Positions 7,779-15,804 of a stretch of DNA of 64,000 bases are shown here, one piece after another. Made by a program: the position numbers and the translations under genes. Source of the stretch: Desulfocarbo sp964620595 (GTDB lineage Bacteria; Desulfobacterota; Desulfarculia; Desulfarculales; Desulfarculaceae); NCBI GenBank assembly GCA_964620595.1, contig CAZUHP010000005.1:1-64000 (forward strand). The letters are read 5' to 3'. The notes under the pieces were generated by a model, which had not been told where the DNA came from, searched no databases, and worked only from the letters and a program-made list of their open reading frames with translations. The stretch's first letter is position 1. Every line of letters starts with the position of its first letter.

Positions 7779-9508
7779 GCCAGGTCAAGATAGACAAGGT
7801 ACTGGTTTCCATCCTGCAGCGGCGGCTCAAGTCCATCACCGACGAGATGTCCATCGCCCTGGCCCGCACCACCCGCTCGCCCATCCTCTGCGAGGCCAAG
7901 GACTTCGTCACCGGGCTCTACGACGCCAAGGGCAAGATGCTGGAGCAGTGCGAGAACCTGCCCATCCTGGCCTTCAGCCTGGGGCCGGTGTGCGAGTACA
8001 TCGCCCAGTACTACGGCGACGACATCCACGACGGCGACGTGATCTTCCACAACGACGTGTTCAGCCTGGGCAACCAGAACAACGACGTGGCCGCCTTCAA
8101 GCCCATCTTCTGGGAGGGCAAGCTGGTGGCCTGGGCCGCCTGCAAGGGCCACCAGGCCGACATCGGCGGCGCGGTGCGCGGCGGCTACAACCCCGAGGCC
8201 ACCGAGGTCTGGCAGGAGGCCCTGCGCATCCCGCCCATCAAGGTCTACGAGAAGGGCAAGCTGCGGCGTGACGTGTGGGACCTCATCTTCGCCAACATCC
8301 GCCTGGATATCGTGGCCGAGGACATGCGGGCCGAGATCGGTTCCTGCGTGGTGGGTGAGCGCGGCATCCACAAGCTCCTGGAGCGCTATGGACCGGAGGC
8401 CTTCGAGGCCCACAAGGAATACCTGTTCCAGTCCACCGAAAAGATGATGCGCGCCGAGATCAAGAGCATCCCCAACGGGGTCTACACCGGCGAGGCCAGG
8501 GCCTACTATGACGGCCACCACCCGGGCAGCGTGTACACCATCCGGGTCAAGATAACCGTGGAGGACGAGGAAATCACCTTCGACTACACGGGCACCGACC
8601 CCCAGACCACGGGCTTCGTGAACGGCACCTATACCTCCAGCGCCTCGGCCACTCTGCTCACCTTCCTGCAGATGGTCAACCCGGACATGCCCCACAACGA
8701 CGGCATGGTGCGGCCGGTGAACATCATCATTCCCGAGGGCACCATACTGAACGCCTCCTACCCGGCGGCCACCACCTATGGCAACCACCTCTGCCCCAAC
8801 AACGCGGACGCCATCATGCGCGCCCTGGCCCCGGCCATTCCCGACCGGGTCACCGCCGAGTGGAACGAGCTGCTCTGCTCGCTGACCACGGGCATCGACC
8901 CGCGCTCGGGCGATCCCTACGTGGACATCGGCTTCATGGGGCTCAAGGGCGGCTCCGGCGCCATCAAGGGCATGGACGGCTATGACCACATCGGCATGAT
9001 CGACGCCTCGGGCGGCGTGCTGGACCAGGACTACGAGATGTTCGAGCAACAGACGCCGCATCTCTTGAAATGCCATGAATACTGGACCGACTCGGCCGGA
9101 GCCGGCCGCTGGCGCGGCGGCCTGGGGGTCATAACCGAGTTCATCATCGGCAGCGACGACACCCAGGTGGTCACCTTCGGTGACGGTGACGTGGAGCCGG
9201 CCTACGGCGCCCATGGCGGCGGCGAAGGCACCCTGAACACCATCTGGCTGGAATACCCGGATGGCACCCGCTACCAGTGCACCACCAAGGACCTGGTGCG
9301 CGGGGTGCCCAAGGGAACGCTCTATCACCAGGAGGCCGGCGGCGGTGGCGGCTACGGCAACCCCCACGAGCGCAAGGCCGAGAAGGTGGCCTGGGAAGTC
9401 AAGAACGAAATAATCAGCGAAAAGGCCGCCCGGGAAATCTACGGCGTGGCCCTGAAGCCGGACGGCAGCGTGGACCTCGAAGAAACCGCGCGCCTGAGGG
9501 GAGCTTGA
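7775..9508 (+). CDS. Hydantoinase/oxoprolinase family subunit B (HyuB-like)
   Basis: 577 residues, the normal length of N-methylhydantoinase B and shorter than acetone carboxylase AcxB (about 770). Family motifs are ARTTRSPILCEAKDF near residue 30, GDVIFHNDVF near 87-96, ACKGHQADIGG near residue 125, and a C-terminal HQEAGGGGGYGNP segment near residue 525. It forms the partner of HyuA in an ATP-dependent hydrolase or carboxylase. Translationally coupled on both sides: 4-nt overlap with hyuA and 1-nt overlap (TGATG) with the following membrane protein. Confidence 0.93.
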   Translation: MSQVKIDKVLVSILQRRLKSITDEMSIALARTTRSPILCEAKDFVTGLYDAKGKMLEQCENLPILAFSLGPVCEYIAQYYGDDIHDGDVIFHNDVFSLGNQNNDVAAFKPIFWEGKLVAWAACKGHQADIGGAVRGGYNPEATEVWQEALRIPPIKVYEKGKLRRDVWDLIFANIRLDIVAEDMRAEIGSCVVGERGIHKLLERYGPEAFEAHKEYLFQSTEKMMRAEIKSIPNGVYTGEARAYYDGHHPGSVYTIRVKITVEDEEITFDYTGTDPQTTGFVNGTYTSSASATLLTFLQMVNPDMPHNDGMVRPVNIIIPEGTILNASYPAATTYGNHLCPNNADAIMRALAPAIPDRVTAEWNELLCSLTTGIDPRSGDPYVDIGFMGLKGGSGAIKGMDGYDHIGMIDASGGVLDQDYEMFEQQTPHLLKCHEYWTDSAGAGRWRGGLGVITEFIIGSDDTQVVTFGDGDVEPAYGAHGGGEGTLNTIWLEYPDGTRYQCTTKDLVRGVPKGTLYHQEAGGGGGYGNPHERKAEKVAWEVKNEIISEKAAREIYGVALKPDGSVDLEETARLRGA

Positions 9509-9900
9509 TGAACCAGTCCCACCTCTACAGCATCTACGCCGGCGGCGTGCTGCACGCGGGCTGGGCAGTGTTCCACGTGCTGTTCCCCCGCATCTTCAAG
9601 TGGCGCGAGGCTCTGGCCCCCCTGGACAGCCTGAATCGCAGCATCTACCAGGTGGCCAACCTGTGCCTGGCCTTCTTCTTTGCGGCCGCGGCCTATCTCT
9701 CCCTGGCCTTTGGCCCGGAGCTTCTGGCCAGCCGCCTGGGGCGCAAGCTCATCGCCATCTACGGAGCGTTCTGGCTTTTGCGCCTGGGCCTGCAGTTCCG
9801 TTTTTTCCGCGCGGTGCACCCGGTATCCCTGCTGATGTCGCTTTTGTTCGCCCTCACCGCGGGCGTCTATTTTTATCCCCTGATGCAAGGAGTGCGCTAG
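9508..9900 (+). CDS. Small integral membrane protein of unknown function
   Basis: 130 residues with four probable membrane spans (about residues 6-28, 44-66, 75-96 and 100-122) and short loops, for example RIFKWREAL and RFFRAVHP. No catalytic or metal-binding motif is visible. The start ATG at 9508 overlaps the HyuB stop (TGATG), and the CoA ligase begins 4 nt after its stop, so it is locked into the operon. A role as an uptake helper or membrane anchor of the pathway is possible, but I do not recognise the family. Confidence 0.8.
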   Translation: MNQSHLYSIYAGGVLHAGWAVFHVLFPRIFKWREALAPLDSLNRSIYQVANLCLAFFFAAAAYLSLAFGPELLASRLGRKLIAIYGAFWLLRLGLQFRFFRAVHPVSLLMSLLFALTAGVYFYPLMQGVR

Positions 9901-9904
9901 AGCC

Positions 9905-11191
9905 ATGACCTTCATGCCCAGCTTCGCCAACCAAGATGAGTTGTCCGCCCACCAGCTCAAAGGCCTGCAGTGGACCGTGGCCCACGCCTATGCGGGCAGC
10001 GATTATTACCGGGCCAAGCTGGACCAGGCCGGGGTCAAGCCCGACGACATCAAGAGTCTGGACGACCTCCGCCGCCTGCCCTTCACCACCGCCGACGACC
10101 TGCGCGCCGGCTATCCCTTCCCCCTGCTGTCGGTGCCCCTGGAAAAGGTGGTGCGCATCCACGCCTCCAGCGGCACCACCGGCAAGCGCAAGGTTCTCTG
10201 CTACACCCAAAAGGACATCGACGACTGGGCCCACATGTTCGCCCGCTGCTACGAGGTGGCCGAGCTCACCCGCGAGGATCGGGTGCAGATCGCGGTGGGC
10301 TACGGGGTGTGGACCGCAGGGGTTGGGTTCCAGCGGGGCTGCGAGCACTTCGGCGCCCTGGCGGTACCCATCGGCCCGGGCAACCTGGACATGCAGTGCC
10401 AGTTCCTGGTGGACTTCGAAAGCACCGTGATGTGCTGCACCAGTTCCATGGCGCTGCTCCTGTCCGAGGAGGTGCACCGGCGCGGCATCGCCGACCAGGT
10501 AAAGGTGAAGAAGATCATCTACGGCTCCGAGCGCACCAGCGACGCCATGCGCAAGCGCATCATCGACAACTTCGGCGGGGTGGAGCTTTTCGACATCCCC
10601 GGCCTAACCGAACTATACGGCCCGGGCACCGGCCTGGAGTGCACGGCCCACCAGGGCATCCACTACTGGGCCGACTACTACATCCTGGAGCTGCTGGACC
10701 CGGTGACCCTGGAGCCGGTGGCCCCCGGCGAGCTGGGCGAGATGGTGGTCACCACTCTCTCCAAGGAGGCCGCCCCCTTGATCCGCTACCGCACCCGCGA
10801 CCTCACCAAGCTCATTCCCGAGCCCTGCTCCTGCGGCTGTCCCCTGCCCCGCCACGACCGCATCCTGGGCCGCTCGGACGACATGATCATCTTCCGGGCG
10901 GTGAACATATACCCTGGCCAGATCGACCACGTGCTCAGCCAGAGCCAGGGAATCGGCAGCGAGTACCAGATAATCCTGACCCGCGGCGAGGACGGCAAGG
11001 ACTACATGACCATCAAGGTGGAACGGGCCGAGGATGCCTCGCCAGCGGACGACGAGCAGACCGCCCGGGCCATAGCCACGCGCATCAAGGCCGAGATCAT
11101 GATCAGTGCCCAGGTGGAGTTGGTGGGCTACGGCGAGTTGCCCCGCTCGGAGCGCAAATCCAAGCGGGTGTTCGACCAGCGTTTCGAATAG
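9905..11191 (+). CDS. Phenylacetate-CoA ligase (PaaK)-like AMP-forming ligase
   Basis: 428 residues, typical of PaaK-type ligases that activate aromatic or related carboxylates to CoA thioesters at the cost of ATP to AMP. The phosphate-binding loop is ASSGTTGKRK (87-96). A later IPGLTELYGPG block, RYRTRDLT and GRSDDMIIFRAVNIYP match the adenylation and C-terminal domains of the family. It lies in the same operon as the HyuAB-like enzyme and just before the TRAP importer, so it probably activates the imported acid or a pathway intermediate. The acid itself cannot be read from sequence. Confidence 0.93.
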   Translation: MTFMPSFANQDELSAHQLKGLQWTVAHAYAGSDYYRAKLDQAGVKPDDIKSLDDLRRLPFTTADDLRAGYPFPLLSVPLEKVVRIHASSGTTGKRKVLCYTQKDIDDWAHMFARCYEVAELTREDRVQIAVGYGVWTAGVGFQRGCEHFGALAVPIGPGNLDMQCQFLVDFESTVMCCTSSMALLLSEEVHRRGIADQVKVKKIIYGSERTSDAMRKRIIDNFGGVELFDIPGLTELYGPGTGLECTAHQGIHYWADYYILELLDPVTLEPVAPGELGEMVVTTLSKEAAPLIRYRTRDLTKLIPEPCSCGCPLPRHDRILGRSDDMIIFRAVNIYPGQIDHVLSQSQGIGSEYQIILTRGEDGKDYMTIKVERAEDASPADDEQTARAIATRIKAEIMISAQVELVGYGELPRSERKSKRVFDQRFE

Positions 11192-11452
11192 GTAACCAGG
11201 CGGCAGGGGGGGCAGCCTGGCAAGCCCCGAGGTGGGATGGCTTTTGCAGGTTCCCTCTCCTGACGCCCCAGGGTTGATGGGATGAAGCGGTCAGATTTGG
11301 CAACCGGAGATTTCTCCACACAAACCGCCTCTAGTTATAGGAACGTAGTTTAAGGCACAATTAGGGCGATCACCCCCACCGGGGCGCCAAATTTGACGGC
11401 ATTTGGGAACCAAACAAGTCAACTCAACCCATGCCTTAAGGAGGAGACGGTT
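11192..11452. other. Intergenic region before the TRAP transporter genes
   Basis: About 260 bases without a gene. A possible weak stem CCAGGC/GCCTGG lies just after the ligase stop, but it lacks a T-run. The second half is locally AT-richer and contains a small inverted repeat TTTGG-GAA-CCAAA (11402-11414) shortly before the dctP-type ribosome-binding site AAGGAGGAG (11438-11446). I could not identify a convincing -35/-10 pair. Confidence 0.5.
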
Positions 11453-12481
11453 ATGAAGTTGAAAACCTGGTTGATCGCTGTAGCCTTGCTCGTCGCGCCG
11501 GCGCTTTTGATCGGCGGACTCGGCACGCCCGCCCAGGCGGCCGGCACCATCGAGCTGAGCTACGCCAACTTCCCGCCCCCGAGCACCTTCCCCCACGTGC
11601 AGATGGTGCGCTGGATCAAGGAGGTGGAGAAGCGGACCAACGGCAAGGTCAAGTTCAAGGTCTTCCCCGGCGGTTCGCTCTTGGGCGGCAAGAACATGGT
11701 GGACGGCATCATCGCCGGCCAGGCCGACATCGGCTGCACCTGCACCGCCTACCAGCCCGGCCGCTTCGTGGTCCTCAATGCCACCGCCCTGCCCCTGGGC
11801 ATCCCCAACGGCCTGGTGGGCAGCAAGGTGCTCATGGACCTGTACCTCAAGTACAAGCCCAAGTCGTTCAGCAAGCTGAAGGTGCTGACCCTGTTCACCA
11901 ACAGCCCCTCCAACATCATGTCCAAGAAAGCGCTGCCCACCCTGGCTTCCCTCAAGGGCGTCAACCTGCGGGCCTCGGGCGGCGCCGCCCAGATCCTGCG
12001 GGCCTGGGGCGCCAACCAGGTGGGCATGCCCATGCCGGCCACCCCGGAAGCATTGCAGAAGGGCGTGGTGCAGGGCCTGTTCTCCTCGCTGGAGGTGCTG
12101 AAGGACTTCAAGTTCGCCGAGTACTGCCGCTTCGTCACCCTCACCAACACCGGCATCTATCCCTTTGCCGTGTTCATGAACCTGGACAAGTGGAACTCCC
12201 TGCCCAAGGACGTGCAAAAGGTGATGGACGACCTGTTCCGCGAGCAGGGCGAGTGGACCGGCAAGTATGTGGACCAGCACGCCCAGGAGGCCTTGGACTG
12301 GTCTGTGAAGACCTACAAGGTCAAGGTGTTCAAGCTGTCCCCGGCGGAGAAGGCCAAGTTTGAGGCCCCGCTCAAGCCCATCGTGGAGGGCTGGATCAAG
12401 AAGGTCAGCTCCAAGGGTGTGGACGGCAAGGCCATCGTGGCGGACATCAAGGCTCTGATCAAGAAGAACTCCGCCAAGTAA
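11453..12481 (+). CDS. TRAP transporter periplasmic solute-binding protein (DctP family)
   Basis: 342 residues beginning MKLKTWLIAVALLVAP, a Sec signal peptide ending near AQAAG (about residue 28). The mature protein has the DctP fold features: IELSYANFPPPSTF at the N-terminus, GGSLLGGKNMVDGIIAGQADIG and a central RASGGAAQILRAWGANQVGMPM segment. The conserved arginine of the latter usually salt-bridges the substrate carboxylate. Start ATG 11453 is chosen over earlier in-frame codons because AAGGAGGAG lies 6-7 nt upstream and the signal peptide starts there. It delivers an organic acid to the DctQM permease encoded next. Confidence 0.95.
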   Translation: MKLKTWLIAVALLVAPALLIGGLGTPAQAAGTIELSYANFPPPSTFPHVQMVRWIKEVEKRTNGKVKFKVFPGGSLLGGKNMVDGIIAGQADIGCTCTAYQPGRFVVLNATALPLGIPNGLVGSKVLMDLYLKYKPKSFSKLKVLTLFTNSPSNIMSKKALPTLASLKGVNLRASGGAAQILRAWGANQVGMPMPATPEALQKGVVQGLFSSLEVLKDFKFAEYCRFVTLTNTGIYPFAVFMNLDKWNSLPKDVQKVMDDLFREQGEWTGKYVDQHAQEALDWSVKTYKVKVFKLSPAEKAKFEAPLKPIVEGWIKKVSSKGVDGKAIVADIKALIKKNSAK

Positions 12482-12504
12482 GCGGCGGGCAACCCTTTGA
12501 CCTG

Positions 12505-12534
12505 GGACCCCGGCCCTTGGCCGGGCCGGGGTCC
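12505..12534 (+). promoter_or_regulatory. Strong intercistronic hairpin after the TRAP binding-protein gene
   Basis: Perfect 12-bp stem GGACCCCGGCCC / GGGCCGGGGTCC with a 6-nt loop, located 24 nt after the dctP-type stop. It is followed by TCTCAC rather than a T-run, so it is more likely an mRNA-stabilising or partial-termination element that raises binding protein over permease than a full terminator. Confidence 0.7.
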
Positions 12535-12630
12535 TCTCACCCCTAGCGGGCTGGAGGACGAGGGGCGGCGGCTGGCCCGGCCCTGGCGCGCTTCGCCTGC
12601 GCATCCTCGGCCATGCCCTGGAGGGCGCGA

Positions 12631-13122
12631 ATGCGATTACTGGAAAGCATTACCCGCTTTTTGGACAGGGTCCTGATCTTCGTGGCGGGTGTGGCCCTGG
12701 TGGGCATGATAGTGCTCACCTGCGGCAACATCTTTCTGCGCTCGGTATGGACGCCCATCAAGGGCACCTTCGAGCTGCTGGGCTTTTTCGGGGCCATTGC
12801 CACCACCTTCGCGTTGGGCTACACCCAGCGCTACCGCATGCACATCGCGGTCAATGTGCTGGTGGACAGGTTCACCTCCAAGACCCGCGACATCCTGAGG
12901 CTGATCAACAATCTCATGTGCATGGGATTCTTCGGCCTGGCCACCTGGCAGATCACCAAATGGTCCACGGTCCTGGTGAGGGAAGGCGAGGTGACCGAGA
13001 CCTTGCGTATCGTCTACTATCCCTTCACCTACGCCACGGCCCTGGGCTGCCTGGTGTTGGCCCTGGTCTTCCTCACGGAAACCCTCCAAATCATCTTCAA
13101 GCAGCAGGAGCAAGAGCGGTGA
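12631..13122 (+). CDS. TRAP transporter small permease (DctQ family)
   Basis: 163 residues with four membrane spans (about 8-30, 45-65, 85-107 and 125-150), the usual DctQ layout. It forms the membrane complex with DctM encoded in a 4-nt overlap. I take ATG 12631 (MRLLESITRFLDRV) because GGAGG lies 7 nt upstream. An in-frame ATG at 12613 has no ribosome-binding site. Confidence 0.92.
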   Translation: MRLLESITRFLDRVLIFVAGVALVGMIVLTCGNIFLRSVWTPIKGTFELLGFFGAIATTFALGYTQRYRMHIAVNVLVDRFTSKTRDILRLINNLMCMGFFGLATWQITKWSTVLVREGEVTETLRIVYYPFTYATALGCLVLALVFLTETLQIIFKQQEQER

Positions 13123-14423
13123 GCTTAACCTTGATAGGAATACTGGGCATCGCCGTCCTGATGATGGCCTTGTTCTTTCTGGGCATGCCCGTGGGGTTTG
13201 CCATGGCCATCACCGGCTTCGTGGGCTTCTGCTACGTGCTCAACATCAAGGCCGGCTTGGGCATGTTGAGCACGGACCTGTGGATGACCTTCTCCAAGTA
13301 CGGCCTCACGGTCATACCCTTGTTCGTGTTCATGGGTCAGGTGGCGTTCCACTCCGGGGTGAACGAAAAGCTGTACCGCACCGCCCACCGCTGGGTGGGC
13401 CACATCCGCGGCGGCATCGCCATGGCCACGGTGCTGGCCTGCGCGGCCTTTGCGGCCATCTGCGGCTCCAACGCCGCCACCGCCGCCACCATGACCACCG
13501 TGGCCCTGCCGGAGATGAAAAAGTTCAAGTACGAACCCATGCTGAGCACCAGCGCCATAGCCACCGGCTCCACCCTGGGCGTGGTCATTCCCCCCAGCGT
13601 GGTGCTCATCGTCATCGGCCTCTACACCGGCCAGCCCATTGCCAAGCTCTTTTACGGCGGCATCTCCGCCGGCATCCTCTTGGCCGTGTGCCTGGCCCTT
13701 ACGGTGTACCTCATGTGCGTCAAGCGTCCGGCCTGGGGTCCGGTGGGGCCCAAGGCCACCTGGGCGGAGCGGATCAAGTCCCTGCCCGGCGCCATAGACA
13801 TGGTGGTGCTCTTCCTGCTGGTCATGGTGGGCCTGTACGTGGGCTACTTCACCCCGGCCGAGGCCGGCGCAGTGGGCTCCTTCTTCGCGGTGGTGCTGAG
13901 TGCGGTGCAAGGGCGCCTGAGCTGGAAGGGCCTGCTGGCCTCGATATTGGAAACCCTGCGCATCTCCTGCATGGTGATCATCATCGTGGCCGGCGCCGTG
14001 ATATTCGGCCGCTTCTTGGCGGTGACCCGCATCCCCTTTGAGATCGCCGAATGGGTAGCCAACCTGCCCGTGCCCGGGGTGGCCATCATCATGATCATCT
14101 TCTTCATTTACATCATCGGCGGCGCGGTGATGGACGCCCTGGCCCTGCTCTTGATCACCATCCCCATTTTCTTCCCGGTGGCCGCCAAGCTGGGCTACGA
14201 CCCCATCTGGTTCGGAGTGACCATCACCGTGGTCACCACCTTGGGGGCGGTCACCCCGCCGGTGGGCGCCACCACCTATGTGGTGGCCGGCATGGCCCCG
14301 GAGGTGCCCTTGCAGGCCATATTCAAGGGGGTCATGTTCTTCTTGCCTGCCTACCTGGTAACCCTGTTGCTGCTCACCATCTTCCCCGGGATGGTCACCT
14401 TCTTACCCAATGCCATGCACTGA
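13119..14423 (+). CDS. TRAP transporter large permease (DctM family)
   Basis: 434 residues with roughly a dozen hydrophobic segments and DctM signatures: FFLGMPVGFAMAITGF at the N-terminus, CAAFAAICGSNAATAATM near residue 110, GSTLGVVIPPSVVLIVIG near 150 and a repeat-like GAVTPPVGATTYVVAGM near 375. Start GTG 13119 overlaps the dctQ stop (GTGA), with GGAG about 8 nt upstream. An earlier ATG in the frame lies inside dctQ and would add a non-homologous tail. The protein carries the ion-coupled transport pathway. Confidence 0.95.
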   Translation: MSLTLIGILGIAVLMMALFFLGMPVGFAMAITGFVGFCYVLNIKAGLGMLSTDLWMTFSKYGLTVIPLFVFMGQVAFHSGVNEKLYRTAHRWVGHIRGGIAMATVLACAAFAAICGSNAATAATMTTVALPEMKKFKYEPMLSTSAIATGSTLGVVIPPSVVLIVIGLYTGQPIAKLFYGGISAGILLAVCLALTVYLMCVKRPAWGPVGPKATWAERIKSLPGAIDMVVLFLLVMVGLYVGYFTPAEAGAVGSFFAVVLSAVQGRLSWKGLLASILETLRISCMVIIIVAGAVIFGRFLAVTRIPFEIAEWVANLPVPGVAIIMIIFFIYIIGGAVMDALALLLITIPIFFPVAAKLGYDPIWFGVTITVVTTLGAVTPPVGATTYVVAGMAPEVPLQAIFKGVMFFLPAYLVTLLLLTIFPGMVTFLPNAMH

Positions 14424-14455
14424 TGAGAAATCAACTTAGGTAAGGTTAATCGGCA

Positions 14456-15337
14456 ATGAAAGACTACGAGTACCATCAGCCCGGCACCCTGGACGAGGCC
14501 CTGCAGATCAAGGCCGACAGGGGAACCCGGGCCAGGTTCGTGGCCGGCGGCACCGACGTATTGGTGCTCAAGCGGGCCGGCCGCCTCTCCTTCGAGTCGC
14601 TGATCAGCCTGCGCCGGCTGCCGGAGCTGAAGGGCATTAGCGAAGAGGGTGACGTGATCCGCATCGGCGGCGGCGTCACCCTGAGCGAACTTTTGCATTC
14701 CGAGCTGGTCCGGCGCCGGCTGCCCGCCCTCCATGAGGCGGTGGCGGTCATGGGCTGCACCCAGATGCGCAACGTGGCCACCGTGGGCGGCAACGTGATG
14801 AGCGCCGTGTCCAGCGGCGACACCATCCCGCCCCTGTTGGCGCTGGATGCGGACTGCCGCCTGGTCTCGCCGGCCGGCGAGCGGGTGGTTCCCCTGGCCG
14901 ACTTCTTCCCCGGTCCCCGCCAGACCGCCGCCCAGGAGGACGAGGTTCTGCTCGCCCTGGAGCTGCCCTCGCCCACCCCTGGCTGCGGCATGGCCTTCCA
15001 CAAGCTGGGGCGGCGGGCCGCCCTGGATCTGGCCGTGGTGAGCATCGCTGTCAGCCTGGAGCTGGAGCCCGGCGGCGAACGCATCGCCCGCGCCCGGGCT
15101 GCGGCCGGCGCGGTGGGGCCCACCCCCTTGCGCCTGCGCCGGGCCGAGGAAGCGCTCACCGGCGCCAAGCCGGGCGAGGAGGCCTTTGCGGCCGCGGCCC
15201 GGGTCGCGCTGGAGGAGACCTCGCCCTGGGACGACGTGCGGGCCAGCCGCTGGTACCGCCAGGAGATGATCAAGGTAGTGCTGCCCCGGGTGGCCTGGGC
15301 CGCCCTGGAGCGGGCGCAGTCTGGAGGGGCGGCATGA
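14456..15337 (+). CDS. Molybdenum hydroxylase FAD-binding subunit (CoxM/HcrB-like)
   Basis: 293 residues. FAD motifs of the family are present: VAGGTDVLVLKRAG near residue 32 and NVATVGGNVMSAVSSGDT near residue 104. The C-terminal domain is CO dehydrogenase flavoprotein-like. It lacks the extra cysteine-containing insertion that gives 4-hydroxybenzoyl-CoA reductase beta subunits a [4Fe-4S] cluster, so it resembles the simpler CoxM/XdhB type. It passes electrons from the 2Fe-2S subunit (4-nt overlap) to an acceptor, or the reverse in a reductase. Confidence 0.93.
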   Translation: MKDYEYHQPGTLDEALQIKADRGTRARFVAGGTDVLVLKRAGRLSFESLISLRRLPELKGISEEGDVIRIGGGVTLSELLHSELVRRRLPALHEAVAVMGCTQMRNVATVGGNVMSAVSSGDTIPPLLALDADCRLVSPAGERVVPLADFFPGPRQTAAQEDEVLLALELPSPTPGCGMAFHKLGRRAALDLAVVSIAVSLELEPGGERIARARAAAGAVGPTPLRLRRAEEALTGAKPGEEAFAAAARVALEETSPWDDVRASRWYRQEMIKVVLPRVAWAALERAQSGGAA

Positions 15338-15804
15338 AGCAACGTATCGAGTTCATCCTGAACGGCCACCCCGTGGCGGCCGAGGTGACAAGCAGCCAAA
15401 CGCTGCTCGCTCTCTTGCGCGAACAGTTCGAACTGACCGGGGCCAAGGAAGGCTGTGGCGTGGGCGAGTGCGGCGCCTGCACGGTCATCGTGGACGGCCT
15501 GGCCGTGAACGCCTGCCTCTTCCCCGCCCTGGAGGCCGCCGGCACCCGGGTGGACACGGTGGAAGGTCTGGCCGACGCGGACGGCGGCCTGCATCCCCTG
15601 CAGCAGGCCTTTGTGGAGCACGGCGCCATCCAGTGCGGCTTCTGCACGCCGGGCATGGTCATGAGCGCCAAGGCGCTCCTGGACGCCGAACCGGCGCCGG
15701 ACGAGGGCCAGATACGCACCGCCATCGAAGGCAACCTCTGCCGCTGCACCGGCTACAAGCAAATCGTAATGGCCATACAGGCCGCTGCGGAGAAGATGCG
15801 ATGA
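15334..15804 (+). CDS. Molybdenum hydroxylase [2Fe-2S] subunit (CoxS/HcrC-like)
   Basis: 156 residues carrying two 2Fe-2S clusters. The plant-ferredoxin-type cluster is bound by CGVGECGAC plus a later Cys in NACLF. The second, helical-bundle cluster is bound by CGFCTPGM and CRCTGY. Length and motif order match the small subunit of xanthine-oxidase-family enzymes. Overlaps its neighbours by 4 nt on both sides, so the three subunits are made in step. Confidence 0.96.
   Translation: MKQRIEFILNGHPVAAEVTSSQTLLALLREQFELTGAKEGCGVGECGACTVIVDGLAVNACLFPALEAAGTRVDTVEGLADADGGLHPLQQAFVEHGAIQCGFCTPGMVMSAKALLDAEPAPDEGQIRTAIEGNLCRCTGYKQIVMAIQAAAEKMR

Noticed and set aside
5673..9508. Acetone carboxylase
   Set aside because: The B subunit is about 190 residues too short and no gamma subunit gene is present.
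12482..12630. Terminator separating the TRAP binding protein from the permease genes
   Set aside because: The hairpin has no T-run and the three TRAP genes must work together, so I treat it as a stabilising element.
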